This document shows, piece by piece, positions 14,308 through 22,337 of a DNA stretch of 47,917 bases. Origin of the DNA: UBA10133 sp964348455 (GTDB taxonomy: Bacteria; Patescibacteriota; Microgenomatia; UBA1400; MFAQ01); the NCBI GenBank assembly GCA_964348455.1, contig CAYGCQ010000008.1, positions 1 to 47,917 on the forward strand, read 5' to 3'. Numbering within the stretch: position 1 is the first letter of the stretch; every line of letters starts with the position of its first letter. The notes under the pieces are model-generated. The model had not been told where the DNA came from. It was given only the letters and a program-made list of their open reading frames with translations, and did not search any database. Position numbers and translations under genes: made by a program.

Positions 14308-16629
14308 CTACAGATTGGATCTTTTCTCTATTTCTTCCGAGACTTCATTAACATCACGACCAAACTTGAGCCTAGACAGCTCTTTTACCATCCTGGAGAC
14401 TTCTGGGCTGCCCTGAGCCCTTTCCGCCTGAAGATCCCGCCCAACATTCATCGAGAAAGGTGGAACTGGAGTGCCATTTACAATTGTCTTTACGTAAATG
14501 TTTTGAGCTGGAATATTTGACAGATCAGCCTCGTTAAAGACCCCTTCGAACTCTTTGGAAAGAATAGCCGCATCTTGTACTCCCACTCGATACGTCATCA
14601 AAGTACCTGTATTTCCAAATATAGCATCTCTTACTTGTTCATCAATCTGGCTCACAAATTGATTGGCCAAGACCAATCCAATCCCGTATTTTCGTACTTC
14701 TGAAAGCATCTGAGCAAAGTCAGGAGTAGCAAAGTTCTGAAACTCATCTACATACAAGTAAAAAGGCCGTCTTTGTTCTTTTGGAACTTCTTGCCTGGAA
14801 AGTGCCGCAGCTAAGATCTTTGGTACCAAGACGTTGCCCAAAAAGTTGGAGTCCTCTTCTCCGAGAAGTCCTTTTGCCAGTTTCAAAAATACAATTTTAC
14901 CTTCATCCATGGCAGTCCTAAAATTCAAGGCACTATGAGACTGACCAATAATATTTCTAATCATTTCATTTGTCACAAATCGACCAAATTTGGAAGCAAT
15001 ATAATCCAGAGTCTCTGATTTATGAAAATCGCTTGTTTGAGCAATTTGATCTGTCCAGTATCTTTTTACAATTGGATCTTTTACCAAAGGCAAAATCTCT
15101 TGAACATATTTTTGATCCGTTAAAGCTCTGTTCACTTCTACAAAAGTAGACCCCGGAACCATTGCCACGGTTAGCATTGCATTGCGAATAGCGTGCTCAA
15201 ACCTAGGACCGACCATGCCGGTTCGGTGTGGGTCATAAAGCTTATACATTAGATTTATGATTGAAGAAGCCACAATGTGCATTTCATCATAATTAGCGAC
15301 CTCCAACAGATTTAAGCCAACAGGTCTATTTTTATCTGATGGGTCAAATAATATCACATCTTCTGCTCTTTCTGGAGGTACTAGTTCCAGGAGCTCCTCA
15401 ATTCCATCCCCATGAGGCTCCATGAAACACAGCCCTTTTCCTGCCCTCATGTCCTGTATTATCATCGATTTAAGAAGCTCCGTTTTCCCCGTACCTGTTC
15501 TCCCAATTATGTACATATGCTTCATCCTGTCGGTTTCTCCAATAAATATATTTCTCTCTTGACCTCGATAAACAGATCTACCCAGCCACAATCCTGACTC
15601 AGGAAACTCTCCAGAAGCAGGCGCCGTTTTTGCCGTCAACCAATATATGTGAGGAGTTTCGATTGTTTTATTAGGTAAATGCCAAACTGTAGCTAGCTCG
15701 TCAACAGAAAGTATCGAGTTTAGTCCCCACAAATTTTGATATCTATAAATAAAGTCCAGCATAAAGGACTGCTTAAATCTAATCTTACTTCCCGAAAAAC
15801 TATTTTGATTACTGGCAAACTGAGAAAAAGTCCCCTTAAGGTTACTAAGGTTGGCCTTCGCCTGCTCCATAGTGGGTGACACACTTATAATTCTGATGCT
15901 GGTCAAGAAACCTACCTTTGCACACTTAGTTGTTATTGCCTCCATGTCTTGAGGATTCATCTTAAACTTAGCCTTATCCGGGTCAGATTCATCTTTTTTT
16001 AGCTTGGAAATATAACCCAAACCGGACTTGCTCCAGTCTGACTCGGCAGGGGAAATTATTATCTGGATCGCAGCCGCCTCGTTATTAGTAAACTTTGCCA
16101 TTGCAGAGGTAATCGAAGATAGCGAATCTACCGGTAGCTCTTTAAAACCCTTTATTGGTTTAAAACTTTCATTTTTAAGAGTGAGCTCTGCAAAATCAAT
16201 TTTTGCATCTTTATAGAAGATATTATATTCGTCCACGTGTTTTACGTGAGTCCCGGGGTAAGTTCCGGATATAAGCTTTTCTACCAACTCAGCATTTTTC
16301 TTATGGCAAGAAACATAGAATCTGATATCTTCTTTTTTTCCAACTATTTCTAAAGACAAGTGTTGCTGTGACTCAAATTTTTGCCAAAAACCTCCTTTTT
16401 TCATCGAAAAGAGAGAGGCAAACATCTGTTCAACAGCATCGATTTTGATTTCATTGTCTCTTGGAACTGCAATTTCCAACAACACAAAGTTCAGACTTAC
16501 TTCTTCTCTGTTCCTATTTTTAATCCAAATTACAAAAAGCATCCAAAGCAATATTATTATTGCCGCCAATAACGCAATCCCAAGAAAAACAATAAAGATA
16601 TACTGAACCCAAAAATTAATATCAATCAT
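14308..16629 (-). CDS. Membrane-anchored VirB4/TraD-like ATPase
   Basis: The 773-aa protein has an N-terminal transmembrane segment (about 8-36), a roughly 300-residue middle region, and a RecA-like motor of the VirB4/TraD/HerA class. Walker A is GRTGTGKT (376-383), MEPHGDGIEELL follows, and Walker B FYLYVDEFQNF lies near 600. The last part has VRKYGIGLVLANQF and a GNTGTLMTYRVG stretch, as in coupling proteins. Proteins of this layout are widespread in CPR bacteria outside conjugation operons and may move DNA or protein across the envelope, for example in type IV pili or DNA uptake. It overlaps its upstream partner by 4 nt. No other T4SS genes are nearby. Confidence 0.8.
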   Translation of the reverse strand: MIDINFWVQYIFIVFLGIALLAAIIILLWMLFVIWIKNRNREEVSLNFVLLEIAVPRDNEIKIDAVEQMFASLFSMKKGGFWQKFESQQHLSLEIVGKKEDIRFYVSCHKKNAELVEKLISGTYPGTHVKHVDEYNIFYKDAKIDFAELTLKNESFKPIKGFKELPVDSLSSITSAMAKFTNNEAAAIQIIISPAESDWSKSGLGYISKLKKDESDPDKAKFKMNPQDMEAITTKCAKVGFLTSIRIISVSPTMEQAKANLSNLKGTFSQFASNQNSFSGSKIRFKQSFMLDFIYRYQNLWGLNSILSVDELATVWHLPNKTIETPHIYWLTAKTAPASGEFPESGLWLGRSVYRGQERNIFIGETDRMKHMYIIGRTGTGKTELLKSMIIQDMRAGKGLCFMEPHGDGIEELLELVPPERAEDVILFDPSDKNRPVGLNLLEVANYDEMHIVASSIINLMYKLYDPHRTGMVGPRFEHAIRNAMLTVAMVPGSTFVEVNRALTDQKYVQEILPLVKDPIVKRYWTDQIAQTSDFHKSETLDYIASKFGRFVTNEMIRNIIGQSHSALNFRTAMDEGKIVFLKLAKGLLGEEDSNFLGNVLVPKILAAALSRQEVPKEQRRPFYLYVDEFQNFATPDFAQMLSEVRKYGIGLVLANQFVSQIDEQVRDAIFGNTGTLMTYRVGVQDAAILSKEFEGVFNEADLSNIPAQNIYVKTIVNGTPVPPFSMNVGRDLQAERAQGSPEVSRMVKELSRLKFGRDVNEVSEEIEKRSNL

Positions 16630-16988
16630 TGATTTACTTTAGGCATATAAAAAACCCTGCCTGGATATTTTTTAATCATCATCACACACCACTCTGAAAG
16701 CCACCGCACACCCTCAATTACATTTCTTTTTAGCCCAAACTCCACCTCCGCCTGGTCCAATGGTAAGGTTATCTTTTTCTGTGTCACCACAGGAGCAATA
16801 CCAGGCATATTTTTAATACTCGGTCCTTGCAATGTAGTCGTGGAAACCTGGGCCTGTTGAGGCTTGGAAATTTGAGGTTGTTGAGTCTCCACCTGACGTT
16901 CAACTCTATCAATATAACCCTGAATTTCTCTCAAGGCTAATTCGTCCGGTGTTAGCTGGCGTTCTGTTTCCTTACCCAAAGCAGGCAT
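16626..16988 (-). CDS. Small partner of the VirB4/TraD-like ATPase
   Basis: The 120-aa protein has no known family that I recognise. Residues 1-65 are polar and Gln-rich (QQPQISKPQQAQVSTTTLQ), probably disordered. Residues 75-120 (QAEVEFGLKRNVIEGVRWLSEWCVMMIKKYPGRVFYMP) look like a folded helical module. No membrane segment is present. It overlaps the ATPase gene by 4 nt, so the two are very likely translated together; an adaptor or substrate-receptor role is inferred from linkage only. Confidence 0.65.
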   Translation of the reverse strand: MPALGKETERQLTPDELALREIQGYIDRVERQVETQQPQISKPQQAQVSTTTLQGPSIKNMPGIAPVVTQKKITLPLDQAEVEFGLKRNVIEGVRWLSEWCVMMIKKYPGRVFYMPKVNQ

Positions 16989-17024
16989 ATCTAACTATAC
17001 CAATTTTTTAGATCAAATTCCTGG

Positions 17025-17627
17025 CTAATAATCAAGACCTTTGACTGCCAAAATACCCTGATCGTATGGATGCTTGATTTTTTTCATCTCCGTAACCAGG
17101 TCAGCATTCTCAATAATATTCTTTGGAGCATGGTGTCCAGTTATAACCATGTGAGTACTTCCCCTATTTTTAATAACACCCAAAAGACTCTTTTCCGATA
17201 TCAAACCATCGTTTACTGCCTTTATAGCTTCATCCAAAACCAACAGATGTGGTGGCTTATGCTCGGAAAGAAATTCCTTTGCCAGTTCAATAGATCGAAC
17301 TGCCGCCAATTTGTGTTTGTCTGGGGTGCTCGAGTCAAAGACTTTGACTGAGTTAGTTACGGCAAACTTAACTTTTTTTGACCCAATATCCAGCACCTCC
17401 CCAGTCTTTATAAAGAACCCCTCACCGGCAAAAAACATTTTCAAATTATTCCTAAAAACTCTCACCAGACCAGCCTCAGATATCTGCCAATCCGATGTCT
17501 TAAACCAAGAAATCCAAACTACGCTCTTTTTATTAAGTAGCATTCTGACTGTTACACCAAGAGCAGCTGAGGTCTTTCCCTTTCCATCTCCTTCAAATAC
17601 ATATACCAAACCTTTTTGTTTCATCAA
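17025..17627 (-). CDS. Cob(I)alamin adenosyltransferase (CobA/BtuR type)
   Basis: The 200-aa enzyme of the CobO/BtuR/CobA family transfers the adenosyl group of ATP to reduced corrinoid, making adenosylcobalamin. The P-loop GDGKGKTS is at 13-20 in the family form. LLVLDEAIKAVNDGLI, HMVITGHHAPKNIIENADLVTEM and KHPYDQGILAVKGLDY are characteristic. It lies downstream of the adenosylcobalamin-dependent reductase on the same strand, its obvious consumer. The start is one of two adjacent ATGs (17627 or 17624). Confidence 0.9.
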   Translation of the reverse strand: MMKQKGLVYVFEGDGKGKTSAALGVTVRMLLNKKSVVWISWFKTSDWQISEAGLVRVFRNNLKMFFAGEGFFIKTGEVLDIGSKKVKFAVTNSVKVFDSSTPDKHKLAAVRSIELAKEFLSEHKPPHLLVLDEAIKAVNDGLISEKSLLGVIKNRGSTHMVITGHHAPKNIIENADLVTEMKKIKHPYDQGILAVKGLDY

Positions 17628-17991
17628 TCTCTACTTTATCAAACAATAACCATAGAAAAATACGGCGTGAAAACTTTGATATAAGAAAACTATAAAGTCG
17701 CGTGACTGTCTGAATTTTACGAGCCGGCTGTACTGAAACAAAGTTACCTAAAAGCTAAAAAGGGGCGATATCATGGCGAAAACAGACAACAACATCCACT
17801 TAGCAATGTCAACAAAAGACTGATAGTAATCAAAATTACCTACTATCATTTAATATCATTATTATGCTCTTGTCAAATTCTCCTATTTACCCGACCAAAT
17901 CATATCAAAAGTAATCTTATCATATCACTAAAACAAGCAATCTGAAGTCTGCAATCTGTTTCGGCCACAAGCAGAATCTAAAAATCAAATT
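17628..17991. other. 364-nt intergenic region between adenosyltransferase and reductase genes
   Basis: No long ORF. On the minus strand I looked for a cobalamin riboswitch because of the neighbours, but found no GCCACTG B12 box. A possible reductase terminator is the inverted repeat GATAGTA/TACTATC at 17822-17847, followed on the minus strand by CAGTCTTTTGTT. The plus strand holds a 16-codon reading frame at 17773. The 5' leader of the adenosyltransferase gene contains AGTCGCGTGACT, a partial palindrome, at 17696-17707. Confidence 0.5.
17773..17823 (+). CDS. Possible 16-aa peptide
   Basis: ATG preceded at 7 nt by AAAAAGGGG, a usable Shine-Dalgarno, then 16 codons (starting MAKTDNN) and TGA, with a hairpin starting at the stop. 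No clear promoter is seen. It could easily be chance. Confidence 0.15.
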   Translation: MAKTDNNIHLAMSTKD

Positions 17992-20262
17992 TTACAATCG
18001 GCCTTCATTTGGATCGATGTCACAACCAGCCACACAAGCAAGCTCCTGAGCTGCTTTTGTATAGTCCTCCTCTTCATATCGGTATAGTTTGCTGAAGTCT
18101 ATCGGTGGAAAATTTGGCTTAAGCTTCTCATACTCTTCCTTATCAATTTCCTGATATGGCATTTGAGAATACGCGGCGTCGTATGATGGCAAAAACGACA
18201 TCCCCCCTATCAAGTTTCTATGATCCCAAACCCACTTGATTATATCGATTACTTCATCGGGGTGATAGGTTATCGTCACACTAGGATTGTGTTCTGTCCA
18301 ATTTATCTTATTCTGCAACCAGTACTCGCACTGCGCAATTGCGGAAAAGTTTTTCCTAGTCACAGCACCATCTGGGGACTTCACCGGGAAATGAATCACC
18401 CAAGTGTTAGCCGTCTCAGCAGTTTGCCCATTTTCTGGATCCATTGGCACTCCCTCAGACTTCAACACTTTATAGATGGAAGAATGAGTGCTTACACGAA
18501 TATTCCTTACATAATAAGGAGACCATCTCGCATGGATTCCGGAGCTACAATTAAATAGTTGTGATGAGTTACCGGATGGCTTTACTGTCGTTACTGCCGA
18601 CGCTTGATTAATCCCCAAGGTCTGGGCCATTACCCTATTAGTTTCAATCGCCACCTGCTTCAAGCGATTTTGCACCGAAGAGTCTTGGGCCACAGGACTA
18701 TCCATTTGTCCATTTATATCCACCCCCAACAGTCTTTCTTCTTCACAATTTTTCTTCCATTGAGGCCTTAGTCCGGGAAAATCTGTTGCCATGGCTTGAA
18801 TCGTACCGATTATTGAAGCAACCTCCACTTTATCCTTTAAAGTCTCATATGAATCTTCCTGTCGAGCGATGGCTATCGATAAATTACAGAACTCATGAGG
18901 CCTCAGAATAATCTCACCACACGGGTTAGTTCCAAACTCTGCCACTTCTCTTCTAGCCGGTCTCATATCTATCGCAGATTGTCGATTGAAAATTCCTGGT
19001 TCCCCCCTTCCGGACTTCACCATTTCTAGCATTTGTTTCGTCACTTCCAATTGAGTCAGTCCGGATAAAGGCCAGACAGCACTGTTATTAGCATTCCACC
19101 TTTGGCTGTTTTCTCTTTCAAAGTCACCCGACTTGCTATCCCACATTTCTTTATCATCAAAATCAAAAAGAGAGATCATTGCAGTTCTTCTCATTCCCCC
19201 AGAGACCGCAGCAGTTCCCACTTCACACATAATATCGTGGGCATCTATAGAGCGAAGGAAACTGCCCTGACGAGCAATAATTCTCTCCCTGACAAACTCC
19301 ATCATTCTTCTAAAAGGCTCAGGACCGGAAGATCTTCCGCCTTTAGTTCTTAGAATCGCACCCGCCGGCCTAAGCATAGAATAGTCAAACTTAATATCAC
19401 CACCATCTAGCCAAACAGAGAGTCCAGTTCTCAGGGCATCGGCCCAACCTTCAGTAGTGTCCTCAACCACCATCTGTTTTGTTTCTAACCCACTCTGCCG
19501 CTTCACTCTTGGTAAGTTTTCTACATACTTACTTTCGACAGAAAACCCCACACCACACCCATTCATGGATATTAGTAGTGCTTCTACAAACGAATCGATG
19601 CTATCAACAGGCTGATACGAACAATTATATATAGCGATATTATTTCTTCTCGCCGCCGGCCCAGCCATTGCTAAAAGCCTCATTGAAGGAGTCGCTTTCA
19701 TTTCCAACATCGAATTATTTATCCTTTTGTATACATCAGCTTCCAACCTTCCCCCTGATAGCTCGTGCAAAAAATCTACCGAGCGACTAACAGTTTCCTT
19801 CCAAGTTTCTCTCCGACCATATTCGTAGTTAAAACGAGAGTATTTATCAAAAAACTGAAACTTTTGAATTTGATTCTCAAAAAAAACATCACTCTCAGCA
19901 AATGCATCTGACACCTTCTTCGGTATCGGCCTAGCGTCTCTCATTACTGCATGCTCCAATCTATATATAATGTAGCTCTTGGCTGCCGCAAACTCACCGG
20001 CACCCTGCAAAACCAACTCAACCGCATCCTGAACTTGTTCAACAGTCGGTTTTGTATATTTAACTCCGATAATGTTAATGACTCTCTTGGCCAGTTCTTC
20101 AATCGGCGTAGATGATTTTTTCTTGATATCACCAAAGCAAGATCTTATGGCTTTTTCAATCTTGGCCACCTCAAATGGCACCACTCTTCCATCTCTTTTT
20201 ATAATTGTCTTAGGAACTTCAGGTTTTGATTCTTCGGCCTTTAATTTCTTATTTTTTTTCAT
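17992..20262 (-). CDS. nrdJ: Adenosylcobalamin-dependent (class II) ribonucleotide reductase
   Basis: The 756-aa enzyme reduces ribonucleotides to deoxyribonucleotides using adenosylcobalamin. An ATP-cone lies at about 18-110 (IIKRDGRVVPFEVAKIEKAI). The core has the redox Cys in IYNCSYQPV, GCGVGFSVE, and NPCGEIILRPHEFC, where the putative radical Cys and second redox Cys are 11 residues apart, as in the Lactobacillus leichmannii enzyme. The C-terminus ends ACVAGCDIDPNEGRL, a cysteine pair suited to re-reduction by thioredoxin-like proteins. It sits 10 nt behind nrdR and ahead of the cobalamin adenosyltransferase. No cobalamin synthesis genes are in the window, so B12 is probably scavenged. 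Confidence 0.93.
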   Translation of the reverse strand: MKKNKKLKAEESKPEVPKTIIKRDGRVVPFEVAKIEKAIRSCFGDIKKKSSTPIEELAKRVINIIGVKYTKPTVEQVQDAVELVLQGAGEFAAAKSYIIYRLEHAVMRDARPIPKKVSDAFAESDVFFENQIQKFQFFDKYSRFNYEYGRRETWKETVSRSVDFLHELSGGRLEADVYKRINNSMLEMKATPSMRLLAMAGPAARRNNIAIYNCSYQPVDSIDSFVEALLISMNGCGVGFSVESKYVENLPRVKRQSGLETKQMVVEDTTEGWADALRTGLSVWLDGGDIKFDYSMLRPAGAILRTKGGRSSGPEPFRRMMEFVRERIIARQGSFLRSIDAHDIMCEVGTAAVSGGMRRTAMISLFDFDDKEMWDSKSGDFERENSQRWNANNSAVWPLSGLTQLEVTKQMLEMVKSGRGEPGIFNRQSAIDMRPARREVAEFGTNPCGEIILRPHEFCNLSIAIARQEDSYETLKDKVEVASIIGTIQAMATDFPGLRPQWKKNCEEERLLGVDINGQMDSPVAQDSSVQNRLKQVAIETNRVMAQTLGINQASAVTTVKPSGNSSQLFNCSSGIHARWSPYYVRNIRVSTHSSIYKVLKSEGVPMDPENGQTAETANTWVIHFPVKSPDGAVTRKNFSAIAQCEYWLQNKINWTEHNPSVTITYHPDEVIDIIKWVWDHRNLIGGMSFLPSYDAAYSQMPYQEIDKEEYEKLKPNFPPIDFSKLYRYEEEDYTKAAQELACVAGCDIDPNEGRL

Positions 20263-20272
20263 TTTAATATAA

Positions 20273-20746
20273 TTAATTACTAACTTCTTTGGAATTCAAA
20301 ACAAACTTCTTATAGTCATCAGGATTGCTAAAGTCCATATAGACACTCGCAAATCTCATGTAGGCCAGTTCATCCAACTTCTTGAGTCGGACTAGCACCA
20401 TCTTCCCAATGTCCCTGGATTTAATTTCAACTGTCTTTCTGTTGAGCATTTTGCACTCCACTTCATCCACTAAGTTTTCTATCTCTTCTCTTGAAACTTT
20501 TCTTTTATAACACGCTTTCCCCACACCTTTTAATAGTTTCTCCCTATCATACTGCTCCATTTTTCCACTTTTCTTAATCACCTTTAAATCTATGTGGACT
20601 ATCTTCTCATGAGTAGTAAAACGCTTTTCGCACTTTTTACACTGTCTACGTCTCCTTACACCCTCAGATCCCGGAAGCCCTCGGCTTTCCAAAACGTTTG
20701 TATCTTCATTGTTGCAGTATGGGCAGTTCATATATGGTGTTGACAT
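20273..20746 (-). CDS. nrdR: Transcriptional repressor NrdR
   Basis: The 157-aa protein is the standard NrdR: a zinc ribbon MNCPYCNNEDTNVLESRG...CKKCEKRFTTHE with two CxxC pairs, then an ATP-cone domain (VIKKSGKMEQYDREKLLKGVGKAC). It senses ATP/dATP and represses reductase genes. It may begin at ATG 20731 (MNCPYC), the usual family start, rather than 20746. It is in one operon with the reductase. I see no clear pair of NrdR boxes, although TTGACA occurs upstream at minus-strand 20772-20777. Confidence 0.95.
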   Translation of the reverse strand: MSTPYMNCPYCNNEDTNVLESRGLPGSEGVRRRRQCKKCEKRFTTHEKIVHIDLKVIKKSGKMEQYDREKLLKGVGKACYKRKVSREEIENLVDEVECKMLNRKTVEIKSRDIGKMVLVRLKKLDELAYMRFASVYMDFSNPDDYKKFVLNSKEVSN

Positions 20747-20882
20747 TCATCTTTAACCACCACCCCTAGTATGTCAACCGTAAAAAACCAAGTCAGATCG
20801 TATCATTGAGGCCAATTTCCGCAGAATCTTCTTCAAATAATACCGTTATTCACTCATCACAGCTTCCGGTTAAGTCCTATAG

Positions 20883-20910
20883 TTGCAATTCACCACCAAA
20901 GTGCTACAAT
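20883..20910 (+). promoter_or_regulatory. Promoter of the GC-rich unknown gene
   Basis: -35 TTGCAA (20883-20888), 16-nt spacer, -10 TACAAT (20905-20910). It gives a leader of about 36 nt that contains a full Shine-Dalgarno, unlike the near-leaderless genes elsewhere in the window. Confidence 0.5.
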
Positions 20911-20952
20911 TCCCCAAATACACATTTTTGTACTCTAACAAAAGGAGGCTCC

Positions 20953-21588
20953 ATGCCTACAGATTGGAATGCCCAAGCTGAAGATCGAAGAGCGGCCAGA
21001 ATTGCCACCGACACCGCAAGAGCTATCTATGTAAAAAAGTATAACGCCGCACAGGCTATCGAAACAGCTCAAGCGAGAGAGTTGTTGGAGCGCAATCAGC
21101 AGATTGCAGCCAGGTTTATCAGGTCCAAAGCCTTCGGACTCACTATCCGCCAGACTATCAGAGGTCAAGGTAAAAAATTCTCAGTGACCGAGTGGCCCGA
21201 GGGTCAGGCCTGCCCACTGGGCGGCGAAACTCGGATTAGTCCGGACCACACTCCGGCTTTCATCCTCGAAAGCCACGGACAAGACTGTCCAACTGGGGCA
21301 CCAGGCTACAAGTACGAGATTTCATTTGGCGTTGAACGCCGGGTGGAAGTAATTACTACTGTTTGCATCGATATGACAGGAGGCCCCTATCTCTATGTCC
21401 ACCTTTCGAGTTTCGATGGACGGACACACCTCTCCACATGGGATAACACTTTAGTGCTGAAATATTTTACCTCTAAAGATTCCGAAAAATTGACCAAGTG
21501 GCTGAAGAAAGAGATCCTCCTTTCCGGCATAAAAGAACCAGATCTCCAGGCTCAAAAACGTGAAGCTCGGATATTTCTTCCCGATTAA
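20953..21588 (+). CDS. Unknown GC-rich gene with strong Shine-Dalgarno and own terminator
   Basis: The 211-aa protein is not recognised. Residues 1-65 are a charged, Ala/Arg/Gln-rich helix (QAEDRRAARIATDTARAI). Residues 65-190 look beta-rich, with paired Cys contexts (ACPLGGETR, DCPTGAPGY). The end is a basic helix (LTKWLKKEILL). The ORF extends upstream to 20806, but AAAGGAGG at 20941-20948, 4 nt before the ATG at 20953, fixes the start. Sampled lines run 50-65% G+C against about 40% around it, and the codon choice differs. With its own promoter, SD and rho-independent terminator it looks like a self-contained acquired gene. No signal peptide or membrane segment. Confidence 0.75.
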   Translation: MPTDWNAQAEDRRAARIATDTARAIYVKKYNAAQAIETAQARELLERNQQIAARFIRSKAFGLTIRQTIRGQGKKFSVTEWPEGQACPLGGETRISPDHTPAFILESHGQDCPTGAPGYKYEISFGVERRVEVITTVCIDMTGGPYLYVHLSSFDGRTHLSTWDNTLVLKYFTSKDSEKLTKWLKKEILLSGIKEPDLQAQKREARIFLPD

Positions 21589-21593
21589 ACACC

Positions 21594-21622
21594 ACTCTCC
21601 CCTTACCCGGGAGAGTTTTTTT
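21594..21622 (+). terminator. Rho-independent terminator
   Basis: Stem ACTCTCCC (21594-21601) / GGGAGAGT (21609-21616), 7-nt loop, then a run of seven T. It begins 5 nt after the stop of the GC-rich gene and is the clearest terminator in the window. Confidence 0.9.
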
Positions 21623-21655
21623 CTTCATTCATCGCCTTATCACTCTGCAACGACC

Positions 21656-22234
21656 TCATCCTAAGACTGCCAAATTCATCCCCACCCTAGCCAGGATTGA
21701 CCCTGCTACACTTCCTGTCTCAACCCTAATCCAAGCATTAATCACCCCAACAGCTCCGGCAAAAATCATCACGCCGGCAATTTCCGACAAACCTAATTTA
21801 TATACAAATAACAAAATTGGTAGCCTTATCACCGCCACCATCAAACCAACAATCAGAAGATTTACCCACTTCCCTTTTTGAATATTCTCCAAAAAACCAG
21901 CTACAAACCCACTAAACAAAAGCTCTTCCGTTATTGCTGTAGCCATCACCACTCCAAGCAAATTACTATTTAGCATCCAACCTGTCAAATTTAGTCTTCT
22001 TATCAAAACAAAATATATCAAACCAATTAATGCTCCCATTGATAAAGAAATAATATTATTTTTTTCGAACATTTTTACCCGGTCCTTCATAGATAGTTGC
22101 CACCAAAATAGCGGAGTCAGCCAAAGCACCGGCTTAAACCAAAGCTCCACAATCACATCAGGTAATCGAATAAAATAGCGAAAACTAAACCAAACAACTA
22201 TCAGATATATATAGTAGTACCATAGTCGCTTCAC
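21656..22234 (-). CDS. CPBP-family membrane protein with all catalytic motifs lost
   Basis: The 192-aa protein has several hydrophobic segments and the fold of CPBP (CAAX protease/bacteriocin-processing) intramembrane proteases. Motif 1 keeps E103-E104, but the Arg of EExxxR is Ser108 (EELLFS). The motif 2 His (FxxxH) is Arg137 (AVIRLP). The motif 3 HxxxN is R183-V-G-M-N187. The two metal-binding His are both Arg, so proteolysis is not expected. The frame is intact, implying selection for a non-enzymatic membrane role. It faces the GC-rich cassette convergently and is divergent from the penicillin-binding protein gene. Confidence 0.75.
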   Translation of the reverse strand: MKRLWYYYIYLIVVWFSFRYFIRLPDVIVELWFKPVLWLTPLFWWQLSMKDRVKMFEKNNIISLSMGALIGLIYFVLIRRLNLTGWMLNSNLLGVVMATAITEELLFSGFVAGFLENIQKGKWVNLLIVGLMVAVIRLPILLFVYKLGLSEIAGVMIFAGAVGVINAWIRVETGSVAGSILARVGMNLAVLG

Positions 22235-22322
22235 AAGTAAATACTACCACAAGGACACTCACTCAAAGCATGTTTTTCCATTGGCTAACTCGCCTCTTTC
22301 AAAAGTCTTCAGTGAAGGCAGG

Positions 22323-22328
22323 TATAAT
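22323..22328 (+). promoter_or_regulatory. -10 element of the first PBP1 gene, near-leaderless
   Basis: TATAAT with 9 nt to the ATG at 22338 (leader about 3 nt). The -35 is poor. A small CTTC-AGT-GAAG hairpin lies just upstream. Confidence 0.5.
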
Positions 22329-22337
22329 AGATGAATC

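Noticed and set aside
14308..16988. Conjugative element
   Set aside because: Only the VirB4/TraD-like ATPase and its small partner are present; no relaxase, pilin or other T4SS genes, and this pair is common in CPR chromosomes.
17628..17991. Cobalamin riboswitch before the adenosyltransferase gene
   Set aside because: Neighbours made it plausible, but no GCCACTG B12 box or matching multi-helix pattern could be found on either strand.
20806..20952. Upstream extension of the GC-rich gene
   Set aside because: The promoter lies inside this stretch, and AAAGGAGG 4 nt before 20953 fixes the start there.
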